DNA of 64,000 nucleotides from Mastigocoleus sp. MO_188.B34. Lineage in GTDB: Bacteria > Cyanobacteriota > Cyanobacteriia > Cyanobacteriales > Nostocaceae. The position numbers and the translations under genes were made by a program. Where the stretch lies: positions 32,446 to 96,445 of the forward strand of contig NZ_JASJDK010000010.1 of the NCBI RefSeq assembly GCF_030065675.1, in the 5' to 3' direction. Below, in pieces: positions 52,567 to 61,986 of this stretch. The notes under the pieces are model-generated. The model was not told where the DNA came from. It was given only the letters and a program-made list of their open reading frames with translations, and ran no database searches. Numbering within the stretch: the stretch's first letter is position 1; every line of letters starts with the position of its first letter.

Positions 52567-53547
52567 TTATCCTGCCGCTGCTGTAACTGGCACACTGTCA
52601 GATGATGCCGAAGAAGTATTTTCCATGCATTTGTGTAGATTTTCTCTTTCTTCTGTAGACAAAAGTTTTTCTCCTGCGATCGCATTAATTGCAGCTTGTT
52701 CGGGAGATTTAGCTCCAGGAATTGCAACAGGTTGTGCGGGGTGAGAAATTACGTAGCGAAGAGCTCCTGTCACCATTTCTTGTTGAGATGGGAAAACAGT
52801 TTTTAGTTTATCTACTTTAGCAATATTCTTTTCTAGTTTTTGTTGAGCTTTTTCTTTTTTATGCCATTTGGAACGAATAGTATCGGTAAAAACTGTATCT
52901 GCTGAATACTTACCAGAAAGTAAACCTTTAGCGAGAGGTCCCCGAATCATGACCGCAATTCCATGTTCTTGACAGTATGGTAATATGTCTGAATCTGGCT
53001 TGCGATTTAATAGTGAATAGTCAATTTCCAATACTTGACAAGTATTATTGACGTTAAACTTCTTCAGTACTTCTAAATCATTGGTTGAAATACCATAAGC
53101 TCGGATATGACCTTGCTGTTTGAGCATCTCAAACCCTTCCAGGTAAATGCTAGGATCTTCAATACTACCTTCATGACAAAGCATTACATCGATCCAATCT
53201 GTACGGAGGCGATACAAGCAAGCATGGGCACACAGACGAATATTTTCCGGTGAATCCTTAGGTATTGGATGACCTTCGCGTCTTCCCCAGCTACCAATCT
53301 TAGAAACTATATATACTTGCTGACGAATACCTGTTAAAGCCTGTCCTAAGCGTATTTCAGATAATCCTGGTGGAATTCCATATGCTTCAGCAGTATCGAA
53401 TAGATTAACTCCATTATCAAATGCACTGCGTATAGTAGCTAAAGCCGTACCATCGTCAATATTACCCCATTGATTACCAATATTCCAGGTACCCATACCA
53501 ATCGCAGACACTTTAAAACCTGTGTTACCAAAATCTCTGTAAAGCAT
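52567..53547 (-). CDS. Aldo/keto reductase
   Basis: The protein has 326 residues and a complete AKR barrel. The catalytic tetrad is visible: Asp51 and Tyr56 in LFDTAEAYG, Lys83 in IVSKIG and His125 in MLCHEG. NADPH-binding elements include the late IPGAKSPEQ loop. It reduces aldehydes or ketones, perhaps sugars. The C-terminal 15 residues are Ser/Ala-rich. It is on the strand of, and downstream from, the glycosyltransferase cluster, with a repeat-filled gap of 280 bp between them. Confidence 0.9.
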   Translation of the reverse strand: MLYRDFGNTGFKVSAIGMGTWNIGNQWGNIDDGTALATIRSAFDNGVNLFDTAEAYGIPPGLSEIRLGQALTGIRQQVYIVSKIGSWGRREGHPIPKDSPENIRLCAHACLYRLRTDWIDVMLCHEGSIEDPSIYLEGFEMLKQQGHIRAYGISTNDLEVLKKFNVNNTCQVLEIDYSLLNRKPDSDILPYCQEHGIAVMIRGPLAKGLLSGKYSADTVFTDTIRSKWHKKEKAQQKLEKNIAKVDKLKTVFPSQQEMVTGALRYVISHPAQPVAIPGAKSPEQAAINAIAGEKLLSTEERENLHKCMENTSSASSDSVPVTAAAG

Positions 53548-53595
53548 ATATAATCGCTCCTAAGGAAAAATACATAAAAATCAAAAATCAGAAGA

Positions 53596-53740
53596 TGGGA
53601 GTCAGGAGACAGAAGTCAGGAGTCAGGAGACAGGAGTCAGAAGTCAGAAGTCAGGAGTCAGGACAGACCGCGCCTACGGCGTTAACGTAAGTTGGGCGTA
53701 AGCACAGCAGAAGTCAGAAGTCAGGAGACAGGAGTCACAA
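53596..53740. repeat. Heptanucleotide STRR array (GGAGTCA family) with nested 50-bp insert
   Basis: Units of GGAGTCA, GAAGTCA and GGAGACA are split at 53661-53710 by a GC-rich stretch (GGACAGACCGCG to AGCACAGCAG). It is the inverse-strand counterpart of the array at 7015-7168, including the insert. A CCCATTA-type run follows at about 53755-53775. Confidence 0.85.
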
Positions 53741-53788
53741 ATCACTAATACCAATGACCCATTACCCATTACCTAATCACCAATCCCC

Positions 53789-53826
53789 ATATGCCGCTTG
53801 CGGCGGCGGCACGCAGTGCTATCACC
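53789..53826. repeat. 38-bp GC-rich repeat next to a GT2 gene, copy 1
   Basis: CATATGCCGCTTGCGGCGG leads to GGCACGCAGTGCTATCACC, with GCCGCTTGCGGC as an internal palindrome. It ends one base before the GT2 stop codon. A copy two bases shorter is at 56624-56660. Confidence 0.75.
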
Positions 53827-53827
53827 T

Positions 53828-54934
53828 CTAAACCATAGCTGACTGAAGCACTTCCACAGACTGGAGCATTTCTGCTGCTTGAGCTTGTTTTGCTTGGGGT
53901 AGTTTTTGGATATAACGTTTGTAGTAATAATGGTTAAATCGTGTTTCTAAAGAACTTAAGATTTTTTCTAACCAAGGACTACCTTTGCCAAAAGTTAGAC
54001 GACGGACTAATGGTTTGATTAAAATCTCGCGTCTTCGACCTCCAAGTCCCTTATAGCGCTTATGGAAATACTTGTCTTCATAAAGGTTCCACTTACCACG
54101 TAAGTGAGTTAAGCTTGCTAAATCCCAAGCATCATTCCACCGTAACATGAAATAGGGAAGATCTGACCATTCAAAATCTGGTATTTGTATGCTTCCTGTC
54201 AATGCCATCAAACCTTTTTGATTCTTACTAATTCCCAAAGTATCGGTGGTAATCACAGAATCTCGTTCGCAATAAATGGTACCGCCAGCTTCTAATACCA
54301 TCAAACAAAAATCAATGTGTTCGCGTGTCGCCAACATTCCTTCATCAATTTGAACGGTACCATCAAATATTTCTGTACGAACTAGCATGCAGTGAAATTC
54401 AACGTATTCACATTGCACTCGTTTGAGTTCGTCGGGTACATTAACAACATGCTCCCCTGTGAGATAAGTCTTTTGACGTATACACCTTTGGGGTTTGCCG
54501 TCTACTTCTTTAATTTTAATGCGGTTTTCTCCACCGGCATTATGAATTACTTGGTGTTCTGGTTGTCCCAGACAAGTAAGGGGTCCAACGACTGCGGCTC
54601 CGGTTTCTTCTGCACATTCAACTAATTTTGTCAACCAACCGCGTTTAACTACTACGTCATTGTCTATAAAGACAACATATTGAGTTGTGACATGACGCAA
54701 ACCTACATTTCTTGCTTGGTTGGGAGAAACATAGTATGGCGTTCTAACTAATTTAAAGTTTTTTTCCTGAGATTTTTCTTGGAGGTACTGTTGAATATGT
54801 TTGGGAGTGCAGACATCAACATAAACTAACTCAAAGGGATAGTCGGTATTTTCATAAATACTTTCCAGAGACTGCTGAGTATAGCTGAAACGTTCCCGTG
54901 GTACAACAACAAGAGTTACTTCTGGTTGAGTCAT
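53828..54934 (-). CDS. GT2-family glycosyltransferase
   Basis: The protein has 368 residues from ATG at 54934, which has GGAG 9 nt upstream; a GTG five codons earlier is possible. The GT-A fold opens with VTLVVVPRERFSYTQQSLESIY and has the metal-binding stretch VVFIDNDVVVKRGWL near residue 90, with further acceptor-domain blocks (EHIDFCL). No membrane helix is seen, so it acts in the cytoplasm. It is a clear paralogue of the gene at 56715-57809, the two flanking a phosphatase gene. The acceptor and sugar are unknown. Confidence 0.88.
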   Translation of the reverse strand: MTQPEVTLVVVPRERFSYTQQSLESIYENTDYPFELVYVDVCTPKHIQQYLQEKSQEKNFKLVRTPYYVSPNQARNVGLRHVTTQYVVFIDNDVVVKRGWLTKLVECAEETGAAVVGPLTCLGQPEHQVIHNAGGENRIKIKEVDGKPQRCIRQKTYLTGEHVVNVPDELKRVQCEYVEFHCMLVRTEIFDGTVQIDEGMLATREHIDFCLMVLEAGGTIYCERDSVITTDTLGISKNQKGLMALTGSIQIPDFEWSDLPYFMLRWNDAWDLASLTHLRGKWNLYEDKYFHKRYKGLGGRRREILIKPLVRRLTFGKGSPWLEKILSSLETRFNHYYYKRYIQKLPQAKQAQAAEMLQSVEVLQSAMV

Positions 54935-55094
54935 TTTCGATATCTCCACTGTTTAGTTTTGTTGTTTTAAGTTTTAAGTTAAATTTTGTAGTTTTAAATT
55001 GCTGGTTGACGAAGATAAAAATTTCCCAACCCGATCGAGCGCAATTGAAAAATTACTAATCCCCAATCCCAAGTCGCCAATTCCAAATCCTCGA

Positions 55095-56477
55095 TCAATT
55101 GAGTATGCTAGAAGTTATAAAAGAAGAACTGGAAACTGAAGAATCAAGTATTGAAGTTATTGCTTGCTCTCCAGGGGAAATATTTATTGCTTGAAGCATT
55201 GGTGCGCGTTGTTGTGAGGAAGGATAATGGATGACGCTAATTTTTTCTTGATGAACTTGCAACTTGTACAGTTCATCTGAATCCAAACCCAATACTTGAC
55301 CAATTAGAGATTTAATAATGGAAGGGCGAGCAACGACTAACCCAGTTACTAATCTGTCTGAACTTGTAGACTTTGAGCTTGATACGGAATTATTAGCCTC
55401 AATAGTTTTTTGCCAAATCCGGGGAAAATCTTCTCGTAATACTTGCAGTTGCACTGTTGCTGGATGATATTGCAGAATCTGCTCTGCAAGTATTTGGGAA
55501 TTACCAATATCTCCACTAATGCTAAAGTCGATGAAAACTTTCTCTAGGAATTTAGCTAACTTTTGAATTGGTTGTAGGTTAGTATTTTGTGGATTAATAT
55601 TTTGTGGATTGATATTTTGTGAATTGATATTTTGTGAATTGATATTTTGTGGATTAGTATTTTTTGGTTCAGTATGTCCTGAAGGAACTAGTAACAAGCG
55701 GAGACCTTGAGAATCTCCCTTGGGTTTGGGTAGAGTTTCTCCCAGTTGCGTCGTCAGATTTAAAGCTTCTATTTGTGCTTGTTGGCGGTCGTCACCAGAA
55801 AAATTTAAGATACTGATTCCACAGTTAGACTGTTGCATGGCATGATAGCGATCAGGTGTTAAACCAAGCGCTGTGGCGATTAAAGCACGGTTAATTCCAG
55901 AATGCCCCACTAATAACAGGGTTTGACCGACATGATGGGGTAGTATGTTTTCCCAAAAATTTTGTGCCCTTTCATACAAATCGAGGACGGGAAAGCAATA
56001 TTCCTTGGTCTTAACTGATGAAGACTGATGGGGGATAACTTTCATACAAAACTCATGGGGTCGTTGTCTCCAGCAACGATAATCATCAGCAAATTGTTCT
56101 TGCACGTACTTTAACGGTAAACCTTGCCATCCGTGCAAGTCAATTTCTCGCAAATCCCAAGGACGAGCATTTAATTTGAGATCATCAGCACAAAGACCCA
56201 TAGTAGTCAATATTTCTCTGGCTGTTTCTTGAGCTCGTTTTAGAGGACTTGCATACAAACCATCGATTGCTATCCCTCTTAAGGAAACACCTATTTTTTG
56301 GGCGCTGTCAATACCTGCTTGTGTTAAAACAGATTCATCACTGCTACCCTGATGGCGACCCTGAGCATTATAAGTACTTTGACCGTGACGCACCAGAATT
56401 ACACGGGTACCAGGAGTACCTTCGTAAAAGCTCTGTGTTTTTAAATCGCTTCTTAATTTATTCAATTCCCAAAGCAT
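55095..56477 (-). CDS. Histidine phosphatase with intact N-terminal and degenerate C-terminal domain
   Basis: The 460-residue protein shares the two-domain layout of the gene at 8687-10015. The first domain is complete: LVRHGQSTYN with His31, and VGHSGINRALI with His191-192 region. In the second, VRHGETQWN has become VPSGHTEPK (264-272), and FAHGDINQALI has become VARPSIIKSLI, so both catalytic His residues are lost. A pentapeptide repeat (NPQNI/NSQNI, 274-300) is inserted directly after the dead motif. The C-domain is probably structural or a pseudoenzyme. It lies between two GT2 genes, suggesting a sugar-phosphate substrate. Confidence 0.85.
   Translation of the reverse strand: MLWELNKLRSDLKTQSFYEGTPGTRVILVRHGQSTYNAQGRHQGSSDESVLTQAGIDSAQKIGVSLRGIAIDGLYASPLKRAQETAREILTTMGLCADDLKLNARPWDLREIDLHGWQGLPLKYVQEQFADDYRCWRQRPHEFCMKVIPHQSSSVKTKEYCFPVLDLYERAQNFWENILPHHVGQTLLLVGHSGINRALIATALGLTPDRYHAMQQSNCGISILNFSGDDRQQAQIEALNLTTQLGETLPKPKGDSQGLRLLLVPSGHTEPKNTNPQNINSQNINSQNINPQNINPQNTNLQPIQKLAKFLEKVFIDFSISGDIGNSQILAEQILQYHPATVQLQVLREDFPRIWQKTIEANNSVSSSKSTSSDRLVTGLVVARPSIIKSLIGQVLGLDSDELYKLQVHQEKISVIHYPSSQQRAPMLQAINISPGEQAITSILDSSVSSSSFITSSILN
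55577..55670. repeat. 15-bp in-frame repeat in the phosphatase gene
   Basis: Six variants of TTTTGTGGATTGATA are repeated without gaps. They encode the Asn/Gln-rich pentapeptides of the degenerate C-terminal domain. Substitutions among copies mostly keep the frame and the NxN pattern. Confidence 0.8.
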
Positions 56478-56623
56478 AGGTATGTTCTCCTTAACTAATC
56501 AAGGTGGACTTAAATTAACCACCTGTGTGAATTTGAAATATCTCAAAGCCTTGTGTTTATGTAATTACTTACTTTGAAGCGCACACAGAGCACATTTTAC
56601 GAATCACTAATCACACTAATCAC

Positions 56624-56660
56624 CATATGCCGCTTGCGGCGGGCACGCAGTGCTATCACC
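56624..56660. repeat. 37-bp GC-rich repeat next to a GT2 gene, copy 2
   Basis: It is the same sequence as 53789-53826 apart from a 2-bp shortening in the GGCGG run. It lies 54 bp beyond the stop codon of the second GT2 gene and is followed by 7-bp-repeat words (ATTACCCATAACC). Confidence 0.75.
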
Positions 56661-56714
56661 GATTACCCATAACCAATTACCGAAGGTAGATATAGCGAGT
56701 ATTTTCAACCCAAT

Positions 56715-57809
56715 CTAGGAAACTGAAGACGAGGTAACTAAAGGCTTGAAATTTTCCGTATCTTTAACCTTTTGCTTTTTCCTCAAACCAATACTATGAC
56801 GAGCATAGCTGTGCTTGAGAGCATAAATGTCACTCATCCAACCGTTGACTATCCTTTCTGTTGATTTGAGCCAAGTAGCAAACCAAGGTTTGTGCTCTTT
56901 CCAGGGAAAGCGAGTAATTGCAGCCCGAAGCAAAGACCGATAGCGACGACGTCCTAGGCGATAATAGCGCTTTTCAAAATACCAATCTTCTTCCAAGTCC
57001 CATTTTTGACGAAAATGCTCAAAGCTAGCCATATCCCAAGCATCACTCCAACGTAACATAAAATAAGTTACATCTGACCAATCAAGATGGGGTCCCGTAA
57101 CATAGGTTACTATACTTTGGCGATCGCAGTAAACTTTACCACCAGCTTTATGGGTTGCTGTTAAGCATAAGTCAATATGTTCGCGGGTGCTGAGCAGCCT
57201 TTCATCAAAAGGTCCGGTTTTTTCAAACAATTCAGTACGAACTAAGGCGCAGTGTAATTCAACAAAATCGCATTCGGTGAGATTGAGTTGTTCGGGTATT
57301 TTATTTACCCTTCTTCCTTCGAGATAACTATTTTGTACTCCATGGCGAGTTACCTTACCATTATTTTCTCTTATATCTATATAAGTTTCTCCACCACCAT
57401 TGTGAATTATTTCGTGAAGAGGTTTATCTAGACAGGTAAGGGTACCAACTACCATTGCATCTGTCTCTTCCGCAGATTTTATCAAGGAAGTTAACCAACC
57501 TCGTTTAACAAGAACGTCATTATCAATAAAAACAACATATTTAGTTTTCACTTCACTCAGTCCAATATTTCTGGCACGATTGGGAGAGATATAGTGATTG
57601 GTTCTAATTAATTTAAATTGTTTTTCTTGTGCTTGTGCTTGTAAATAACGTCGAATATGTTTTGGAGAACCCCCATCAACATAAACTAACTCAAAGGGAC
57701 AAGCTGTATCTTGGTAAATGCTTTCGAGAGATTCCCGTGTATAGCTAAAACGCTCCCGTGGTACTACAACAATGGTTACATTTGGCTTAGAATTGGTAGA
57801 TACTTCCAT
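56715..57809 (-). CDS. GT2-family glycosyltransferase
   Basis: The protein has 364 residues from ATG at 57809 (AGGAG 7 nt upstream); a TTG two codons earlier is less likely. The GT-A motifs are VTIVVVPRERFSYTRESLESIY and VVFIDNDVLVKRGWL, with EHIDLCL in the acceptor half and a basic Tyr/Arg-rich C-terminus (FEKRYYRLGRRRYRSLL). It is homologous to the gene at 53828 along its whole length. It follows the GT-B genes by about 100 bp on the same strand and is probably part of that transcription unit. Confidence 0.88.
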   Translation of the reverse strand: MEVSTNSKPNVTIVVVPRERFSYTRESLESIYQDTACPFELVYVDGGSPKHIRRYLQAQAQEKQFKLIRTNHYISPNRARNIGLSEVKTKYVVFIDNDVLVKRGWLTSLIKSAEETDAMVVGTLTCLDKPLHEIIHNGGGETYIDIRENNGKVTRHGVQNSYLEGRRVNKIPEQLNLTECDFVELHCALVRTELFEKTGPFDERLLSTREHIDLCLTATHKAGGKVYCDRQSIVTYVTGPHLDWSDVTYFMLRWSDAWDMASFEHFRQKWDLEEDWYFEKRYYRLGRRRYRSLLRAAITRFPWKEHKPWFATWLKSTERIVNGWMSDIYALKHSYARHSIGLRKKQKVKDTENFKPLVTSSSVS

Positions 57810-57913
57810 TTTCAATCTCCTTTTTGATAACTTTTGCTCTTCCAGGTCTTTTAGCGACCAAAAGCAATCAGATTTGACTTAATTTGATGTTCTTGAAGTT
57901 GTTACCTGGTACA

Positions 57914-59107
57914 TCACACAGCAACAACAGCGTTCTCCAAAAACTCTTGCAATAAACTGGATGTTTTCTGTGCTCCCTCAAGTTCGATTGGTTCGCAGGT
58001 ATTCACAGAACCTTGTTTATTCAGATTGGCGATAATCTTTTGACTCAAAGACTCGGGATTCAAATCCGCAGGATGAATTATTTCAGTAAGTCCGAGTTTT
58101 TCTAACTTCTCTGCTCTGATTTTTTGTTCCCAATCTTTATTAGAAGGGAAAATCATGGAATTAACACCTGTTCTGAGAATATTCATTGTGGTGTTATAAC
58201 CGCACAAACTGATGGAAAGTTCTGCTTTTTCCATATAAGGAATTAAATTAGCAGTATACTTTCTCAAAGTCAGATTAGTTTGATTTGCTACGGTTTCTTG
58301 TAGTTTTAGAAACTTTTCTGCTGGGAAGAAAGGACCAGCAAAAGCAATTATTTGGTGTGGTAAAGATTTACTAATCAGTGGAATAGCTTGCAGGATAGAT
58401 TCTAACAGATCGTGCCCTAATTGTCCCCCACCAATAGTAACTAAAATAGTTGGTTGATTCAAATTAAGAGTTGCTAAATCTTCCTCAGTAAGTAGCGGAT
58501 TTTCTGGAGATGATTGAGCAACATAACCGGTATATTTAATTTGACTTTGAATTTCTTTAATTCGAGGAAAGCTTTCCGCTAGATTATGAAATTTTGGGTC
58601 TGAATGAACCAGAAGTAAATCAAAATATTGGTTCATTAAATTACAAATTTTATCGGTGACAGCTTCTCGATTATCGTAGTGTTTCGCCATCACAATATCA
58701 CGTAAACTGGAAACTACTTTAGTTTTTCTTCCCGTTGCTTTGATTCTTTGCAAAAGTGGAATAGCTTCAAATTCAAACTGATGTTTGTTAAAAGGGTAAC
58801 CCTCAGTAATTAAGCAATCAGGTTGAAATTCCTCAAAAACCTGTAACAGCTTATCTTGACGCACCTGTTTGACTTCTTCAAGGTCTTGGGAGCTATCTGC
58901 AACTTTAACCTGGCGATTTTCTGATAATAGCAAAGGAAGGGTAACCACCTGTACTCCAGCAGGAGCTTCAAAACCTTCTACTTCCCACCCAGCTTTTACA
59001 AAACAAACTTGGAAATCTTTAGCTAGGGAGCGTAAAATCTCCAAGCTCCTAACCAGGTGTCCCATTCCCAAATGATATTGACAATAAAATAAAATCTTTT
59101 TTTTCAT
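57914..59107 (-). CDS. MurG-like GT-B glycosyltransferase
   Basis: The protein has 397 residues. The N-terminal Rossmann half has the GMGH loop (14-17) and EGYPFNKHQFEFEAIPLL. The C-terminal half has the nucleotide-sugar-binding pattern VTIGGGQLGHDLL and SLCGYNTTMNILRTGVNSMIFPSNKDWEQ. It resembles the MurG/GT28-like predicted glycosyltransferases (COG4671-type) of cyanobacteria. It is one of three close tandem paralogues plus one distant one. No membrane helix is present; it is cytoplasmic or peripheral. Donor and acceptor are unknown. Confidence 0.82.
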   Translation of the reverse strand: MKKKILFYCQYHLGMGHLVRSLEILRSLAKDFQVCFVKAGWEVEGFEAPAGVQVVTLPLLLSENRQVKVADSSQDLEEVKQVRQDKLLQVFEEFQPDCLITEGYPFNKHQFEFEAIPLLQRIKATGRKTKVVSSLRDIVMAKHYDNREAVTDKICNLMNQYFDLLLVHSDPKFHNLAESFPRIKEIQSQIKYTGYVAQSSPENPLLTEEDLATLNLNQPTILVTIGGGQLGHDLLESILQAIPLISKSLPHQIIAFAGPFFPAEKFLKLQETVANQTNLTLRKYTANLIPYMEKAELSISLCGYNTTMNILRTGVNSMIFPSNKDWEQKIRAEKLEKLGLTEIIHPADLNPESLSQKIIANLNKQGSVNTCEPIELEGAQKTSSLLQEFLENAVVAV

Positions 59108-59227
59108 GTAATCCCCACTTCCCTCCAGCCTTATTCCATTTTTCTTGTATGAGCCGAACGCAAAATTAATTGAGAATAAAATAAAGCAATAAATGCCAAA
59201 TATTAAAGTCTTTTGCAGTCATTAATT

Positions 59228-60469
59228 TTAAATAGATAGACTATGCTCTGTTTGCCATTTAAAGCTACTTTCTTTACCAGGATTAACTGAATCAACTTTT
59301 AATAGCTCTTGAATAAATCTCGTGGTGTTTTGAGCGCCTTGTAATTCTACATAATTTGAAATTTCTATATCCCTTTTTTTATGAAGAGAAGTAATAATCT
59401 TTTGTGCTAGGCGTTCGCTTGGTAAATCTTCAGGACGAAGAACATCAAGAATACCCAATCTTTCTAGTTTTTCCGATCTAGTTCTTTGTTCGCTACCGTC
59501 GTTTGACGGATAAATCATGGCATTGACACCAGTTCTTAGAACATTCATTGTCGTGTTGTAGCCACCTAAACTAATTGACAGCGCTGCTTTCCTCATATAA
59601 GAAAGTAAATGTGCTGTGTATCTTCTAAAGTTAATATTATTCTTATTAGTTGCTAATTTTTGCAATTCTAAAAACTTTTCTTCCGGCATAAAAGGTCCGG
59701 TAAATATTTGAATTTTATGGGGCAAGAACTTCTCTAAGATTATACTTGCATCTAAGATTTTTTCAATCAGTTCATGTCCAAATCTACCACCACCAATACT
59801 AACTAAAATCATTGGCTCTTTGCGGCTAAGACCAGCAATATCTTCAGCTGTAGGAGGTAAATTCTTTGGAGGTGATTGGGCAACATAACCCGTGTAGTTA
59901 ATATTACAATTAATCTCCCCAGTTAAGGAAAAATTTTCTTCTAATTTATGAATTTTTGGGTCTGAATGAACCAGTAACAGATCGTAATACCGATTAATTA
60001 AATCACGTTTTTTAATTTCTAATTTGGCTTTATCCTGATAATAATTTTTTGATAGAACGATATCTCTAACGCAGCAAACTGCTTTAGTACGTCCCCTACT
60101 TGATTTGACTTTTTCTAAGAGAGGAATTAGCTCAAAAGCAAGTTTACCTTTACTAAAAGGATACCCTTCTGTAATCAAGCAATCAGGTTGAAACTCATCA
60201 AATATCTGCAAAAGTCTATGTTTGCGAATCTCTTTAACTTCTTCCAAGTTCAGGTTATTATCTACCACCTCAAGATTGCGATTTCTAACTCTCAAAGCTG
60301 GAATGCGGATAGTTTTCACGGAACAGGGGATTTCAAAATTTTGGACGACAGGTCCACCATCAATCAAACAAACTTCAAATTGTGTGACTAGACTACGAAT
60401 AATTTCTGCACTGCGAACCAGATGACCCATACCCATCAGGTTCTGACAGTAAAACATTATTTTTTTCAT
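59228..60469 (-). CDS. MurG-like GT-B glycosyltransferase (tandem paralogue 2)
   Basis: The protein has 413 residues. It has the same layout as its neighbours: GMGH at 13-16, EGYPFSKGKLAFELIPLL, VSIGGGRFGHELI and SLGGYNTTMNVLRTGVNAMIYPSND. It is longer at the C-terminus by about 15 polar residues. The intergenic gaps on both sides (120 and 141 bp) are short, so co-transcription with the neighbours is likely. Confidence 0.82.
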   Translation of the reverse strand: MKKIMFYCQNLMGMGHLVRSAEIIRSLVTQFEVCLIDGGPVVQNFEIPCSVKTIRIPALRVRNRNLEVVDNNLNLEEVKEIRKHRLLQIFDEFQPDCLITEGYPFSKGKLAFELIPLLEKVKSSRGRTKAVCCVRDIVLSKNYYQDKAKLEIKKRDLINRYYDLLLVHSDPKIHKLEENFSLTGEINCNINYTGYVAQSPPKNLPPTAEDIAGLSRKEPMILVSIGGGRFGHELIEKILDASIILEKFLPHKIQIFTGPFMPEEKFLELQKLATNKNNINFRRYTAHLLSYMRKAALSISLGGYNTTMNVLRTGVNAMIYPSNDGSEQRTRSEKLERLGILDVLRPEDLPSERLAQKIITSLHKKRDIEISNYVELQGAQNTTRFIQELLKVDSVNPGKESSFKWQTEHSLSI

Positions 60470-60610
60470 TGCTATTTCATTGTTAGTTTAGCAGTTTTTA
60501 GAATTCAGTCTTCTTCCATCTTTCAGTCTGATTTTGTGCGATATTAATTTGCAATACTTTCTAATAATGACTTCCCAATAATTCCCCTATATTTCCATTT
60601 CCGGAAAAAA

Positions 60611-61807
60611 CTAAGCTGCGATCGCGACTTTGGACTGAACTACATCTTTCAATATTTGAGCTGTTTTCTGGGCTCCTTGAAGTTCTAATTGTCCAAAAGC
60701 ACTGGTTGTAGGTAATGTTTGCAGACGATCTATTACTTTACTTGCAAAGATATCAGCTTGTAAGTCTTCTGGGCGAACTACACTCAGGATACCTAACTGC
60801 TCTAATTTTTCGGCTCTAATTCTCTGTTCGCTATCTTTATTAGAGGGATAAATCATTGAATTGACACCTGTTCTGAGGACGTTCATTGTGGTGTTATAAC
60901 CCCCTAAACTGATCGAAAGCCTAGCTCTTTCCATGTAGGATAGTAAATTAGGGGTATAACGCTGGAAAGTGACATTAGACTTATCAGCAGCTAACTTCTG
61001 GAAATAAACAAACTTTTCTTCAGGCATAAAAGGCCCGGCAAAAATTTGGATATGATGGGGTAAATGTGAATCAATAATTGAAGCGGAATCAATTACACAT
61101 TCTAGTAAGTCATGTCCCAACCTACCTCCACCTACACTCACCAATATCGTTGGTTCCTGACGGTTGAGATTAACGATGTCTTCCAGAGTAAATTCTATAT
61201 TTTTCGGCGATGATTGCGCTACGTAACCAGTGTAATTAATTTGACACTCAAGTTCTCCGGTAAGAGAAAAGTTTTCTTCCAAACGATGAAGTTTTGGGTC
61301 TGAATGAATCAGCAACATATCATAATACTGGTTCATCAGTTCACATCGTTCTTTCTCCGCCTTTGCCCTGTCTCCATACTGCTTTACCATGATAATATCT
61401 CGGAGACTACAAACAATCTTGGTGTCTCGCCCTGATGCTTTTATTCTTTGAAGCAGTGGAACTAATTCAAATGCTAGGCTCTTTTTCTTACTGAAAGGAT
61501 ATCCTTCGGTCACTAAACAGTCGGGTTGAAAGTCGTCAAATACTCTCATCAGCTTGCGTTTACGGATTTCTTGTACCTCTTCCAGGGTCTGAGAACTATT
61601 GACTACCTTTATCTGCTTACCCTCTGCTTTAATTGCCGGAAGGTGGACAACTTCTACACCGTCTGGCATTTGAAACCCTTCTACAATTTGTCCCCCATCG
61701 ATCAAACAAACCTCGAAGTCTTTAACCAAATTGCGAATAATTTCTGTAGTCCGCACCAGATGACCCATACCTAAAAGATTTTGGCAATAGAACATAATCT
61801 TTTTCAT
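60611..61807 (-). CDS. MurG-like GT-B glycosyltransferase (tandem paralogue 3)
   Basis: The protein has 398 residues. Motifs are GMGH at 13-16, EGYPFSKKKSLAFELVPLL, VSVGGGRLGHDLL and SLGGYNTTMNVLRTGVNSMIYPSNK. The first 20 residues are almost identical to paralogue 2 (MKKIMFYCQN). The three appear to be a recent tandem expansion that has since diverged in the middle, where acceptor specificity usually resides. Confidence 0.82.
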   Translation of the reverse strand: MKKIMFYCQNLLGMGHLVRTTEIIRNLVKDFEVCLIDGGQIVEGFQMPDGVEVVHLPAIKAEGKQIKVVNSSQTLEEVQEIRKRKLMRVFDDFQPDCLVTEGYPFSKKKSLAFELVPLLQRIKASGRDTKIVCSLRDIIMVKQYGDRAKAEKERCELMNQYYDMLLIHSDPKLHRLEENFSLTGELECQINYTGYVAQSSPKNIEFTLEDIVNLNRQEPTILVSVGGGRLGHDLLECVIDSASIIDSHLPHHIQIFAGPFMPEEKFVYFQKLAADKSNVTFQRYTPNLLSYMERARLSISLGGYNTTMNVLRTGVNSMIYPSNKDSEQRIRAEKLEQLGILSVVRPEDLQADIFASKVIDRLQTLPTTSAFGQLELQGAQKTAQILKDVVQSKVAIAA

Positions 61808-61986
61808 TCCACTCTAACCTCCCTTCATAAAGTGTTTATGTTAGTCGCTGGTAGACTACACAAGTGTCTCTTTTTACAGCTTCTTGTTTATCAATGAACT
61901 TTTAATGAAACTTTTATGAGAAATTTTTCATCTAATTTGACACGTGTGACCAACAAGTGAGAGTAGTTCGTAAAAAAGTATGAGAT

